DNA of 64,000 bases from Pyrus communis (Eukaryota > Streptophyta > Magnoliopsida > Rosales > Rosaceae). The stretch is taken from positions 15,735,100-15,799,099 of the forward strand of contig NC_084816.1 of the NCBI RefSeq assembly GCF_963583255.1, read 5' to 3'. A model generated the notes under the pieces. It had not been told where the DNA came from. It did no database searches and saw only the letters and a program-made list of their open reading frames with translations. Every line of letters starts with the position of its first letter. Position 1 is the stretch's first letter. Shown here in pieces: positions 25,901 through 38,901 of this stretch. Position numbers and translations under genes: made by a program.

Positions 25901-27332
25901 TCGTTAAATTGTCAAGTTATTTAATTTATCAGTAAACAACGTTTGAAGCCCATTTTTGAGGATATTATGTTGCAAACTTTCAACGGGCTTTGCATTAACA
26001 GAGCTGCATTTGGCATTCTGAAATTACATCTGGTAATCCCATGTTGGGGTATGTTTTGTTTATTTTTATTTTTTGTCAATAGGAATAAATATTTTTAGAA
26101 AGAAACATTATACTACAGAAATGGCCTCAAGAATTGATGTAAATAGGGCTAGAACGGGTGCAAAATGTTTCAAAAATATAGATTTACATAGATACATACT
26201 ATCATACATATATACGAATATGTTACACTGAAAGAGAGATTGTTTCTTGTCAGACTGTGTAGTCCAGATTCACAGTATGGCAGCATAACCATATATCTGG
26301 CAACTTAAGTCTAGCAAGAGACGCTAAGTTGCTAAACTAGGAACGGAGACAAGTTGAGGAAACAATCAGTCTGAAATCTGGCCTACGTTTGATACAGTAT
26401 AAGCACTTGCCTAGAAAGAGAACATTTCCATATTATGTGGTAAACTATTCATTATATTCGTGATCTCCTGTTACTTTAATCATGTAAATTAATGCAGATG
26501 CTAACAAACTCCTGGATCCTGATCTAGTTTCAGACTGTCAAACTTGCTGTTTCTTTAGTCTTGTTTACGAAATAGGGGATGGGGTGGTTGAATTGGAGGT
26601 TTGTTTCAATTAAACTGCAATAGATATTATGTTTCTTATGCAGATTGAAGGAGCATTTGTACAAGGTTTGGGATGGGTAGCTCTAGAAGAACTAAAGCGG
26701 GGCGATCCTGCTCATAAATGGATCTCGCCTGGTTGCCTCTACACATCTGGGCCTGGAAGTTACAAGATTCCTTCCATAAATGATGTCCCCTTCAAATTCA
26801 GCGTTTCACTTCACTTCTGAAGGTATGCTGATTACTTTAGAAAAGCATGTTATCGAATTAAAGGTTACTTTGAAAGGCAATTTGTCTAAAAGTGTTATGG
26901 GTGGGGTTCAAGATGTCGATGAACGCCCTTGGGTTAATTTGTCTATCATTATCAAGTAGCTTTGGTTTTGTAGTTGGTGAATGTCCTTCGAACTACTTGA
27001 GGCTTCAATTGTATTTATGGAAATCGAATTTACTTGGCCGCCCAGCGTAAGTTAAGATCCATTCTGTTGTTTCCTTTACTAATTGATAGGGCCATCCAAA
27101 TGTGAAGGCCATCCACTCATCTAAAGTTGTTAGTTAGCCACCATTTTTCTTGGCATCAGCCGTCATTTTCGCCATCAAGGACGCCATTATAGCTGCAAGA
27201 GCAGAACTAGGGTCTAATGACTGGTTTCCACTTGATAATCCCGCGACACCTGAACGGATACGTATGGCTTGCTTAGACGAAATTATAGAACCATTTGTAA
27301 GCACAGATTTCCGCGCCAAGCTTAGCGTTTGA

Positions 27333-28930
27333 TTGCTAACTTCTGGTTTCCTGTATTTCCTCTATACGACTATGCCAGACTTGTACAGTCTCTGTCATAC
27401 GTCTAACCAAGTGCAAGAGATGCATGTAATTGCTTTTGGTTTACATGAGATAGATTACATTACAGAAATGCCATACATGACGATAATAATCATTAGATAC
27501 ATTGTTATTGTGATTACCATCTCTTTAATACACACTTGGTCAATTTCATCTTCTTTAATTTCGAAGGAGACGGTATTCAAACAGGTAATGATTTCCACAC
27601 TCCTCTTTTCCCATTCTGCGCTCATCTCATTGTTTATGCCCATTGATTCTCCTTTGATTGGTTTACCCCGATAGTTATAACAAAAGGAGGGAGTGCGGAA
27701 ATCACTCCCTGGTTCAAATATCTGTTGAGCGTTTTGTTGGGCTGACTTCAATGAGACTGCATGTAAGGAAATGTCTTTTAAATTTCTGCGTTTCTTGTAG
27801 TTAAATGCAAAAAGACTTGTTATTATCATGCAAATCCAAGTAAAAATATGAGGGAGAAATAGCACTTCGGCTCTGGTGCAATGACTTCTTTGGCAGCTAT
27901 CATTATCATGCACTCCTCAGTAAAAATATAGGCGGAGGTTGAGCTTCAAAAAGTGCGATGACTTTTATGGAGCGTTGATAGTAATTTTCGTGCAAAAAAC
28001 TTTTAAGTTCTTTTTTACTCATTTTTCTGTGGACAACTATATGTTGTAATTGTAAGCTAAGGGAATTCGAATTTGAGTGCAAGGTGGGGCACATTCCTAC
28101 GTATGCAGTACACTTATGATTTAGAAGGCCAATATGTAGCGCAAGTAGCAGCTGGAAGATCAATAGAAGTAACAACCATAAACGAGTGATCAACTCTCAC
28201 ATCATATCATGCATGACATTTTCTAAAGAACGTGTAGACATTGAACTTTATTGCTTTCTTTCTTTAATATATAAACAAACAATATGATATTATACCGACC
28301 TTATCTTCTTCGCCAACAAATACAAAACTAGCTTATACGTTACTAATTTAGTTTAGAAGACTCGTTCATCTAGACTCCATGATTCAAGAAAATTATGATC
28401 AACCACGTTCAATATGAATTTAATGGTAAATGATTGTTTAATTTTTATTATTGTACTTTCTTTTCCATTGAATTAAGATTTAACGAGTGTCATCATTTTC
28501 TTGGACCATAACGGAAATCTTTATTTTAAGGGTCCCTTTGAATTTGGCAGCTGGGATGCAATTTTGGCAGAATATTGCGACAGGAAAATTATACTCAGAT
28601 TGACTTCATGTTTTCACTATACATGGATGCACGTGGAATTGCCGAAGTTAAATTTCCTATAGATTATTGGACAGAAATGGTTTTTTCTTCGAAAATAATA
28701 TAGAAAGGAAAATATTAAATGCTTAATATATCCAATAATCAATAGTAGTTCGGTTCGAATATTGATATGCAGACACATTACAACTTTACAAGGCAAAATT
28801 AGGTTATAGGGCATATTTGACTCATGACTAATGACTACTTGGACTAGGCCTTTTCTAGAACATAGGATATTAGGATGTAAATATTTTTTTAATTATTTTT
28901 GGTCAAATTTTTAGGAGGTAGAATTGAGGT

Positions 28931-28971
<41 letters not shown>

Positions 28972-29534
28972 TTAATTTTTTTAAATATTATTATTATTAT
29001 TCAAGAAAGGGGAGAGAATTCGAAAATATTACAATAATTTAGGTAATGAAGAGTTTCGAATCCGGGACGCATGGATAAAAACCCAACATCCTGTCCACTA
29101 TGATATTGGAACACATGCATGTAAAATTGAGTATAGCAAATATGATTATAAAATAGGGGCATTTTGATATAGGCGCCTTGTTTTTTAATTTTTTAGACTA
29201 AACATACACTCCTTTTGAAAATTTGATCAAACATTTTCCTAAAATTTTGATTATTAATTTCAGTTTTTCACATAAGTTCTATTTTGTTTAGAATTTTAGT
29301 TTTTCACAACTTTTCCTGGACATTTTGTTTTGTTTTTTTTTCTTTTCCTCTTATCCCTATATTTATGCATTTATTATCCATCTCTAAGCATTTTTTTATT
29401 GTTTGTTATAATTTTACTCTTTTTTTTTGTGTGAATATAGTAGAATATTTATAAAAAAAAATTGTCAGATTTTATTATTTAGAAGACCCAACACATAATA
29501 AAGATTTGTTTGATTATATAGCTACATCTAGTTA
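27333..29534. other. AT-rich spacer downstream of the XDH pseudogene
   Basis: No gene seen; frames such as the 152-residue minus-strand one at 27,455-27,913 have no recognisable content. It holds a short hairpin repeat (27,585-27,707) and a pure T tract of about 36 at 28,931-28,966. Repeat-like AT sequence leads into the 95-bp tandem repeat. Confidence 0.5.
27585..27707. mobile_element. Short hairpin MITE-like repeat
   Basis: Left ATGATTTCCACACTCC and right GGAGTGCGGAAATCACT are inverted copies about 120 bp apart. The length and ends suggest a very small MITE. No target duplication could be settled. Confidence 0.4.
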
Positions 29535-29625
29535 CCTATAATATGGACACATTTAGTTTTATAGTTGATTTGATTTTTTGTATTTCTCAGTATATTTGGA
29601 ATGTAAATGTACCAAAAGGGTTATC
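29535..29625. repeat. Left part of a ~95-bp tandem repeat (split by the LTR element)
   Basis: One degenerate unit ending ATGTACCAAAAGGG. It resumes on the far side of the LTR element at 38,617, so it marks the pre-insertion array. Confidence 0.7.
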
Positions 29626-31408
29626 TGTTGGAAATGTGCCCTAAAACCAATCATATGATGATACTTTACGGACATTTCACAATGTTAAACTAATGTAGTT
29701 TAAATGTAAAAGGCAAAGATTATTGTTTGAGCCGTCTCATATAAATGTTATATGCTTAAACGATAAGTCCAAGGAATATGTGATTGGAAGAATGCGATCT
29801 AAAGAAGTTAGATTCATGAGACCATTCTTTCGTTGACACATCCTAAACGTTCCTGATCATAGGATTGTCAATTGGGCATTGACAGTCCATTAAGATCAGT
29901 ACGTGCTATGTCTTCTCTCAGGGAGAGTGACTAGTCTCGAGTCATTGGTGTGTGTGACATCAAGACAAGTACGTAGGTGCTCAATAGAGAATGAGTTCAC
30001 TGAACACGATCAACGAAGAGTTCTCATATTCATGTCATATGAGAACTCATGGTTGGGATAATGCAAATTAGTCTTTTGACCTGAGGCATCACAGTTGTCT
30101 TGTGGTTAGGTCCTTAATCTTTGATTATGTCAAAGTCACTCCATCAGGAGGGTGTCCACGGCATCGTTGGGGTTAAGCCATTTAGCCATGGAGGCAAGTG
30201 AATGCGCAACAAGGGATCTCTAACCTTCAAACTGTTTGAGGGAGAATACTCTATGATATGATTAAGAATCTTTGGCCAAAGTATGAATGAGATTTAGGAA
30301 TGTGTTCCAAATCACATTGGATAGTAGACATGAATAAACTATCAAACCAAACAATGTGGTCAAGAGTATTGTATTAGAGAAAGACCGTATTGCATTTGTA
30401 ATCCTAAAACTGAATAGGTTCTCCACCTCTTCTGATTAGCTTGGGTAACCATGACATGCTGCTAGGCGTCAACCATGGTTTGTGGAAGCCCTAAAAGTGT
30501 ATTATCACTAACGGGAGAATTGAAAGTAAGTTTCAATTCACAATCGATTTGAAAGAGTTTAAATCGCCCACTGCCTCGCTAAAAGGAACCTAATGGATCG
30601 TACACCGTGTAAGGTAGAGATTGAAGATTCAATGGAGATGAGTAAGAATAATTAAATGGTTTAATTATTTATGGCAAGGATTAATTAATATGATTATTAA
30701 TCAAACGAATAAGTTCGTTAAAAGACCTCGGGATAGTTTTGGACCTTAAGGCCCAATGGGCTTCGAACGTCAAGTCCATTGACTTAAGTTGTGTGACAAC
30801 TTAATGAATAATGATTCACAAAGGCCCAAATAGCCCAATGAATACCCTAAGGCCGGCCATTTAGAGAAAGAGTGGGTTTTGGACTTATTTACAAGTCTGC
30901 CACTCAAATGAATTAAGGTATAAGTGTGACTTTATAGCCAAAATTCATTGAAGGGTTGTTTTTGGGGAAATTGGAGAAAGACAAACTCTCCTTTCTCTCT
31001 AGAAATGGCCGGCCACCCTTGAGGAAAACATCTAGCAATCTTACTTCCTCAAGGTCACTCATTTCTTCTCCAATCTTACCTTGGTGTGGAGACTTAGAGG
31101 TTCTCAATTTTGGGAACTTGGAGAAACCTTTTCATCCATCCAAATCCATGGATCTAAGATGCAAGGAATGAAGGCCCTCCCTTTGGGTGATTAGCCTTTG
31201 CTTATGCAAAGAGGAATCTACAAAGGTATTGATTTCTCAACTCACTTTGTTTTGAGTTGAGTCTTGGTTCACCTATCTACTAGGCTTTGAAGTTCATGGG
31301 TTAAGTTTTGTTTTTGAGTGCATATAAACATGATTCCGCCTTTTAATTGTTAAATTGCATGTTGTTGATGTTGCTCAAATGAACTTGTTTTTCACAAATC
31401 TTCCTTCA
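29626..31408 (+). repeat. 5' LTR
   Basis: 1,783 bp, starting TGTTGGAAATG and ending CTTCCTTCA. Relative to the 3' LTR it lacks 32 bp near 30,315, where CACATT repeats flank the gap, consistent with a short direct-repeat deletion. A 71-residue open frame at 30,956-31,171 recurs almost unchanged in the 3' LTR and is not evidence of a gene. Confidence 0.95.
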
Positions 31409-31410
31409 AG

Positions 31411-31424
31411 TGGTATCAAGGGCC
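31411..31424 (+). promoter_or_regulatory. Retrotransposon primer-binding site
   Basis: TGGTATCAAGGGCC, two bases after the 5' LTR, resembles the common TGGTATCAGAGCC site pairing with the 3' end of initiator tRNA-Met. Confidence 0.8.
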
Positions 31425-34400
31425 TAAGTCTAGTAGTTGGTGAATCCTTTTGGGTTTTGTAGTTCATAGTTTGTGATTTGAATGTTGTAATTGTTACAAG
31501 CTTTATTCTTGCTTTTTTGAATGTAAATTTTGTTAGAAAATTTGCCATCTCAAATGTTGTAGATGTAGTTCATATGAGCATGAATTTTGGAGCTAAAATT
31601 TGGTGTCATGTTTTTGGGGAAATTCGGCCAAATCCAAAGGGTAGATTTTTGGGTTCTTGTTTGACTTGTTAAAAGTGTTTTAAAGTGACTTTTGGAACCC
31701 CTATGTACCCTAGTATGGTTGTATGTTATTTCCCTTAAGTTTGAGTGGTTTTGGTATGTTTTTGGGTGAAGAATGTTCATGGAGCTCTTATGGGTTTTCA
31801 TGGATGTTCTTCATTGTTCTTGATATGTTCTTGCCAAGAACAAAAGGTTTGGTGTTTTGATTCAAAGTTTTGATTTATTTCATAAAGTTTTTGTTTTGAA
31901 ATATTTCTTATGTTTAAATATATTAGATATTTATTTTGAAAAATATAAAGAAATTTTAGTGGGTAGGTGTGTAATGATTTATTCCATTTCACACACCCCA
32001 CTTACAAAAACTTTGAAATTTTTTATATACTTTGCTTCAATGGCCGGCCACCCTACTCAATTAGGGTCCTTGTGGGGCTTTTATGCAATTACATAAAGTT
32101 TTGATACTTTTGTGTATTTGTAGTTTGACCCAAAAGTTTACGTTTTTACGTAAAGGTCCAAAATCACTAAAAGGACAAATTGTTTTGCTCCTTTAATGAA
32201 GTTTTAGCTTTTGTGGAAATTTTTGGGTTCTAGTTGTAATTACATGAAGTAGTGGACTTTTGTGTTTTTTACAAAGTGACCCCAAAAGTTTAAGTTTTGC
32301 AAAATGGCCCAAAAGTTGAGGTCATAGCATTTTGGCCCAAATTAGGTAGAGAACAAAATTGTTTTGTCTCTTTAAATGAGAATTGGATTTTCATTTCATT
32401 TAGCTCCATTTAAATCAATTCTATGGATACAAAAACCAAATGAAAATGTTGCATTCAAGTTTAATTAGTTAAAGCGTTAATTAATTAAAGAAAGGGTGAT
32501 TATGAACCTAAGCCTACTATAATTGAGCTATGTGAAAGGCCGTTTCAAATTTGTTTGAACCATGGGAATGTGTAGATTAAATTTTGGTTGTAATTTGATA
32601 TGATCAATTATTGTAAAAGAGCATAAGCTCTTCTTTACTTTAAAGTAATTTGATTTGATCAATTGTTGTAAAAGAGCATAAGCTCTTATTTACTTTGAAG
32701 TACTCCTTTCTTGTTTTATTCGATATGCATGAAATTGGAGTAGTTGGGTCCAACGCCCAATAAGACAACACGCCTTAATGTGATTAAACGCGTAACTAAA
32801 ATCAATCACCATCCCTAGACCGAGATTCAACACTAGGCTCGTGTTGAATCGAATCAAAGGTTCATGGTCATCCTAAGGCCCTAAGGCAACTATATAGTCC
32901 ATCAATGAATGCAAACCTTATGTTAGTAGTATCATATACTCTTGCTTTAAAAAACCGTTTTAAAAGCTTAGTGGGAGTATTATATACAACTAAATCAATC
33001 AAATGGACCAATAGTTGTAATAGGACCAAAATTGTTTTAATTAGATTAAAATGAATATTTATGTGATGAGACCTAAAACCCTCAACCAAACCATTATTAA
33101 GTTGATAAGCGAGAGATGCTTTGAATATCTTTTCGTGGCCTTCCACCGTGGTAGGCTCCAATCGTTTGTGACTTGTACACCGGCTTCACCCTATCATGTG
33201 GGAGTACAAAGTGCATGCTTACACTCAGGAGGAGTCTATACGCATATAATGAGGTGAGTGTAGGCAACGAGGATGGCCAATATCATATCATTGTGAGGCT
33301 ATTCTTGAACCCCTTCATGAACTAAGCATGGTGGGAATAGTGCAATGGCGCCGATATCATATCATTGTGAGGCAACATTCTCTAGAGGCCAAATAAGATG
33401 GGTACTTGCAAGAGATGCAAATGAGTAAGCGTACTCTCTCATTATTATTAATGCTAGCCGATATCGTATCATCGTGAGGTGGGCTTGGTAATAGTGAGCC
33501 TCCCATACCCTACTAAGAGTTTCCTCCAAAACTCTCGAATTCCGATGAGGGATATGGAATTTGCCAAAAATAGTGGGTGGTGCTATTTGATTTAAAGACC
33601 CGAATCAAATGGCTTAAAATCAATCAATTTATATTCGTTATGTATTTGTTTACCAATATATTTGCAAACGCTATCCAAAACTTGACAAAGAAAAGCCAAA
33701 TGCTTTAATTTCCGGACTTAGTTCTACAATCCCATAGATTGTCTTTAATGGCTTGTAGATGTAACTAAGTAGTCTCATCCTCACAATCTTCCTATTGATA
33801 ATGTATCATTGGAAGAATATGTTAGATATGTCTATCATAAAGAGGACAACACTTTTAATGTCATAATTCTTCAAATACAAATTGTTGTATGAAGAAATAA
33901 GAGTTGCTTTGAACAACCCTTAATCAATGCAAACATTAGTGCTTGTTTCTTTGTTACATAAACAAGGAACTTTTGAAGTAAGCACAAGGGTATGGACACT
34001 TTATGTGTCATGATTCTTCACTTACAAATTGTTGTATGAAGAAATGAGAGTTGCCTTGAACAATTCTTGAAAGTTTGTAATTGTGTTTAGAACATAATGG
34101 TTGGTTGACAAAAATAGTCCATCAACATGGACTTATAATGATTTTGAATCATTGAGTGTTGAAGTGTTAAACCACTTAACGAGACGGAAACTAGGCAAGG
34201 ACTTCACCTTTGTGTCCCTATCCTAATGGTTCACTAAGTTTATTGTAAACTATATAATGAACGATAACCACACGCTCTCCAAATTGTTTGATGTGTATAA
34301 CACAATTGAAATAAGTTTCAAGAGAGATAGTGGGAGTTTAGGGACCATGACTATTGTAGTCAAAGGAGAAGTCAAATGAAGAAGGCAAAATAACTCCAAA

Positions 34401-34929
34401 GGGAACAAACTTTCTTTATGAAAGGATGGACATTGGAAGGGGTATTTGCAAGAAATGTCTTGCAAGTGTCAAGAACGCACCTTTCGAAGGTGTTGTAAAA
34501 TGTTCTTGAATAGTTCAAAACAGTTGGTTTTTCTACTTGAATGTTTGATTCTGTATTAGTAACTATGTTTTACAATTGTTGTAGAAGTGTGCTGATAAAA
34601 AGTAGAAGATTAATGAGAGAAGAGAAAGTACTTCACATTCGGAAAGTGAATAAAATATAGATCTCTGCGAAAGCGGATTGTACTTACTTCCTCATATGAA
34701 CTACCAAAGAAATTGGAAAATACTAAAAATTGTCTTTACATTCCAATTTTAAGGAACTTAAATCCGTCACTATAGTAGAGATGGATGAATGTTTTGTTTG
34801 ACAAAACATTGTTCTTTATTAATCAATAATTAGATTATTGTAATTTAATTGGTTGTCTCTATAGTAGAGATGATGTGGTAGTTTAACTGTTTAGAATACG
34901 ATGATGCTTAAAACCCAAAAGGTTGCAAG

Positions 34930-36770
34930 GTAGTGACTAATCCCAACTCAGTTGTGATACCTCTAAAACATAAGTTACGAGTTGGTCATAGATGGATGCT
35001 TTGGATCGTTAGATCCGGATCCAATACCTTTTTGTTAAAATTGTATAGAGACGAAATATTCGAATCTTTATTCTTTTGGAAAGAAGAAACAATCACAAAG
35101 TTGTTGATGTTAATTCACTTAGATGTTAGTGGCACTTGTCCACAACATAATACTACTCATGTTGTATGACATTCACCGAAGATCACTCTCGGTTGGACTA
35201 TAGTTTATTTTGAATAAACACAAGTCCGAATACTTTGCAAAAGGTTTCAAAGAATTCAAGAAATGTAAGTAGATGAGTAAGACGTCTAAAGTATTTACCT
35301 CCTTAGATTTGATCCAAGGAAAAAGTAACACTTTAGATTAATTTCCTTGAAAAATATCAAGGAAAGTAGCATCGTAAGATAATGAATTTCTCCATTAGGA
35401 GAAGAATGAACATGAATAAGATTTAGTTCATTGGACATTATCAATTACCCATATATATATGATATATACTTCTAAGACAACCTAGTTCCTATACCACAAG
35501 CTCCAAGGTAGTCCAGAAGGATTTATAAACCGTCTCAGTTGAATGGTTTGAACTTTATGACTATGTCATAGAGTTGCACCTCTTAATTTGAAAGAAATAA
35601 GAATGAAAATCCTTATGACTACATTGAGTGTATATACGATATATACTCAAGGAAATGGATCTAAGCAAGCTAATGGGAGCTATAAGCGTCTTATGAGAAA
35701 AGATTATTGTTTGATTTCTCATAAAGATGTAAATGAATCTTTTGTTTACTAGGTTTACAAAAGATTAGTGGGAGTTAATCGTATTCCTAAATTTAAATAT
35801 ATATATATGATATATTAATTTTTGGAAATGAAAAGAGTACTTCTTCGTTAAAGTTATTCTATAACGATAGAATGTATATGGGAGATATAGTCTATATAAT
35901 GGAATGGAAATCTATAATGATATATTTCAAGATATAATTGGATTATATCAATCCCTAAAATAGACAAGAGATGTTAGGAAGTTTCTCATTTGATGATAAA
36001 CTTCAATTAGAATGACAATTCTAGTGAGACTAGGAAGTTGTTCTTCTCAAAGGGAATGTACCCTTTGACTCCCAAAGAAATAATGCGTAAATAGAATCCT
36101 TTATGCATAAGCAGAAAGGTGATTTATGTATTTCATATTGTATGAAAAACATTGATATAAGATGTACCTAGAAAGGTACAAGACAATATCAGTGCAAGCC
36201 CAGGATCAGAACCATGGCAACTGTCAAGTGAGTCCTTAAGTATTTGAGAAATACTAAAGGATATATTACTCAATAATTGAGAAAGAATTAGAGTAACGTA
36301 ATGGAAACGTAAATGTATTAGATTATGAATCTAATCCATCATTGGATATTTCTTCATTATGAATGAAGAGATAAACAGATATCTCTTTATTATGACTAAA
36401 AGGATATTTGGATGGAAACATTAAAGTAATGACTTTAGTGTGTTCCATTATGAATGCAAAATATATTGCCATATAGAAGTTTACAACAATGTTGTTTGGA
36501 TGGGAAAGTTCATTTATGAACTCTCTATTCGGTTCCAACCAGAAAGTGTATGACACTAATGGGGCGATAGCTCAAGCCAGGGAATCAAGGTCTCATCAAG
36601 GTCCGAACTCAAATGAGAGACTGAACCACATGATTAGGAATCATGAATAATGGTGACGTCGTTATTCTCAAGGTTGCTTCTATGGATAACATATAGATAT
36701 CCATCTTGTTTAAGCCTACTACTCAGCCATTTATGAAATGAATTACAGAAGAGGGATCATCACTGATAAC
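34930..36770 (+). pseudogene. Copia pol remnant (integrase, polymerase, RNase H traces)
   Basis: Around 35,100-35,280 broken frames read HLDVSGT and, after a shift, DHSRLDYSLF...FKE, as in the Copia integrase core. At 36,190-36,265 the reading ATVK-stop-VLKYLRNTK matches the end of the polymerase domain. At 36,440-36,640 NAKYIAI and NGAIAQARESRSHQ match RNase H. Stops and shifts are frequent throughout, and no gag is recognisable between 31,425 and 34,930. The order integrase-polymerase-RNase H is that of Copia. Confidence 0.75.
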
Positions 36771-36802
36771 CAAGCTGATTGGCTCTAGTGCAAGTGGGAG
36801 AT

Positions 36803-38616
36803 TGTTGGAAATGTGCCCTAAAACCAATCATATGATGATACTTTATGGATATTTCACAATGTTAAACTAATGTAGTTTAAATGTAAAGGGCAAAAATTAT
36901 TGTTTGAGCCGTCTCATATAAATGTTATATGCTTAAACGATAAGTCCAAGGAATATGTGATTGGAAGAATGCGATCTAAAGAATTTAGATTCATGAGACC
37001 ATTCTTTCGTTGACACATCCTAAACGTTCCTGATCATAGGATTGTCAATTGGGCATTGACAGTCCATTAAGATCAGTATGTGCTATGTCTTCTCTCAGGG
37101 AGAGTGACTAGTCTCGAGTCATTGGTGTGTGTGACATCAAGACAAGTACGTAGGTGCTCAATAGAGAATGAGTTCACTGAACACGATCAACGAAGAGTTC
37201 TCATATTCATGTCACATGAGAACTCATGGTTGGGATAATGCAAATTAGTCTTTTGACCTGAGGCATCACAGTTGTCTTGTGGTTAGGTCCTTAATCTTTG
37301 ATTATGTCAAAGTCACTCCATCAGGAGGGTGTCCACGGCATCGTTGGGGTTAAGCCACTTAGCCATGGAGGCAAGTGAATGCACAACAAGGGATCTCTAA
37401 CCTTCAAACTGTTTGAGGGAGAATACTCTATGATATGATTAAGAATCTTTGGCCAAAGTATGAATGAGATTTAGGAATGTGTTCCAAATCACATTCAAGG
37501 TAATCATATAAGCACAAGACTCACATTGGATAGTAGACATGAATAAACTATCAAACCAAACAATGTGGTCAATAGTATTGTATTAGAGAAAGACCGTGTT
37601 GCATTTGTAATCCTAAAACTGAATAGGTTCTCCACCTCTTCTGATTAGCTTGGGTAACCATGACATGCTGCTAGGCGTCAACCATGGTTTGTGGAAGCCC
37701 TAAAAGTGTATTATCACTAACAGGAGAATTGAAAGTAAGTTTCAATTCACAATCGATTTGAAAGAGTTTGAATCGCCCACTGCCTCGCTAAAAGGAACCT
37801 AATGGATCGTACACCGTGTAAGGTAGAGATTGAAGATTCAACGGAGATGAGTAAGAATAATTAAATGGTTTAATTATTTATGGCAAGGATTAATTAATAT
37901 GATTATTAATCAAACGAATAAGTTCGTTAAAAGACCTCGGGATAGTTTTGGACCTTAAGGCCCAATGGGCTTCGAACGTCAAGTTCATTGACTTAAGTTG
38001 TGTGACAACTTAATGAATAATGATTCACAAAGGCCCAAATAACCCAATGAATACCCTAAGGCCGGCCATTTAGAGAAAGAGTGGGTTTTGGACTTATTTA
38101 CAAGTTTGCAACTCAAATGAATTAAGGTATAAGTGTGACTTTATAGCCAAAATTCATTTAAGGGTTGTTTTTGGGGAAATTGGAGAAAGACAAACTCTCC
38201 TTTCTCTCTAGAAATGGCCGGCCACCCTTGAGGAAAACATCTAGCAATCTTACTTCCTCAAGGTCACTCATTTCTTCTCTAATCTTACCTTGGTGTGGAG
38301 ACTTAGAGGTTCTCAATTTTGGGAACTTGGAGAAACCTTTTCATCCATCCAAATCCATGGATCTAAGATGCAAGGAATGAAGGCCCTCTCTTTGGGTGAT
38401 TAGCCTTTGCTTATGCAAAGAGGAATCTACAAAGGTATTGATTTCTCAACTCACTTTGTTTTGAGTTGAGTCTTGGTTCACCTATCTACTAGGCTTTGAA
38501 GTTCATGGGTTAAGTTTTGTTTTTGAGTGCATATAAACATGATTCCGCCTTTTAATTGTTAAATTGCATGTTGTTGATGTTGCTCAAATGAACTTGTTTT
38601 CACAAATCTTCCTTCA
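36803..38616 (+). repeat. 3' LTR
   Basis: 1,814 bp, starting TGTTGGAAATG and ending CTTCCTTCA, followed by the TTATC target duplication. It carries the 32 bp missing from the 5' LTR and one T fewer near the end. Confidence 0.95.
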
Positions 38617-38901
38617 TTATCTGATAAAGACATTTGGTTTTGTGGTACATTTGTGATTTTTTTGTTCATTTGGTCTTTTTGTACATTTGGAATCTAAACG
38701 TACCAAAAGGGTTACCTGATAATGGGCACATTTGGTTTTATGGTACATTTGAAATTTTGATACATTTAGTTTCTCTGTACATTTGAAATCGAAACGTACC
38801 AAAAGGGTTACATAACAATGGGTATATTTGGTTTTATGGTACATTTGAATTTTTGGTACATTTGGTTTCTCGGTACATTTGAAATGTAAACGTATCAAAA
38901 G
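38617..38901. repeat. ~95-bp tandem repeat, three units
   Basis: Units at about 38,617-38,711, 38,712-38,807 and 38,808-38,901 share TTA(C/T)..GATAA..G, repeated GTACATTTG words and AAACGTACCAAAAGGG. With the unit left of the LTR element there are four. Internally each unit repeats GGTACATTTGG-like words at about 20-25-bp spacing, which produces a repetitive minus-strand frame that is not a gene. Confidence 0.85.

Larger units (their letters stand above)
17440..27332 (+). pseudogene. Xanthine dehydrogenase pseudogene
   Basis: XDH oxidises hypoxanthine and xanthine to urate in purine breakdown, using two [2Fe-2S] clusters, FAD and a molybdenum cofactor. Exon remnants in order: 17440-17524, 17619-17727, 18505-19974, 20246-20479, 20624-20938, 22939-23178, 23377-23662, 23772-23991, 24174-24335, 24995-25122, 25634-25867, 26644-26822, 27090-27332, ending at the family C-terminus KLSV. 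Clear signatures include [41 protein letters not shown] and [16 protein letters not shown]. Lesions: no first exon; a 5-residue loss in the first Fe-S motif; Cys to Gly in the second (NLGRCTGYR); frameshifts near 18,780-18,846, 18,985, 23,645, 23,947, 25,087 and 26,812; TAA at 19252-19254 and TAG at 27135-27137; splice sites changed at 19975 (GC), 23375 (AT acceptor), 25632 (TG acceptor) and 25868 (GA donor). The intron layout is kept, so this is a decayed ordinary gene copy, not a retrocopy. Confidence 0.95.
29626..38616 (+). mobile_element. Complete Copia-type LTR retrotransposon with decayed coding region
   Basis: An 8,991-bp element with two long LTRs, flanked by the perfect 5-bp target duplication TTATC (29621-29625 and 38617-38621). 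A primer site TGGTATCAAGGGCC (31411-31424, initiator-tRNA-Met type) follows the 5' LTR by 2 bp, and a purine-rich AGTGGGAGAT precedes the 3' LTR. Internal sequence of 5.4 kb has no long open frame. Traces of integrase, then polymerase/RNase H, in that order place it in Copia. About 20 LTR differences by eye over 1.78 kb (around 1.2%, mostly transitions) plus one 32-bp indel point to a fairly recent insertion. The broken pol implies the parent was already non-autonomous and was moved in trans (inference). Confidence 0.93.

Noticed and set aside
30956..38380. Two almost identical 71-residue frames (30,956-31,171 and 38,165-38,380) as a duplicated small gene.
   Set aside because: They occupy the same position in the two LTRs of one retrotransposon.
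38617..38901. CRISPR-like repeat array.
   Set aside because: Units are about 95 bp, directly tandem without unique spacers, and in a plant nuclear genome; it is a minisatellite.
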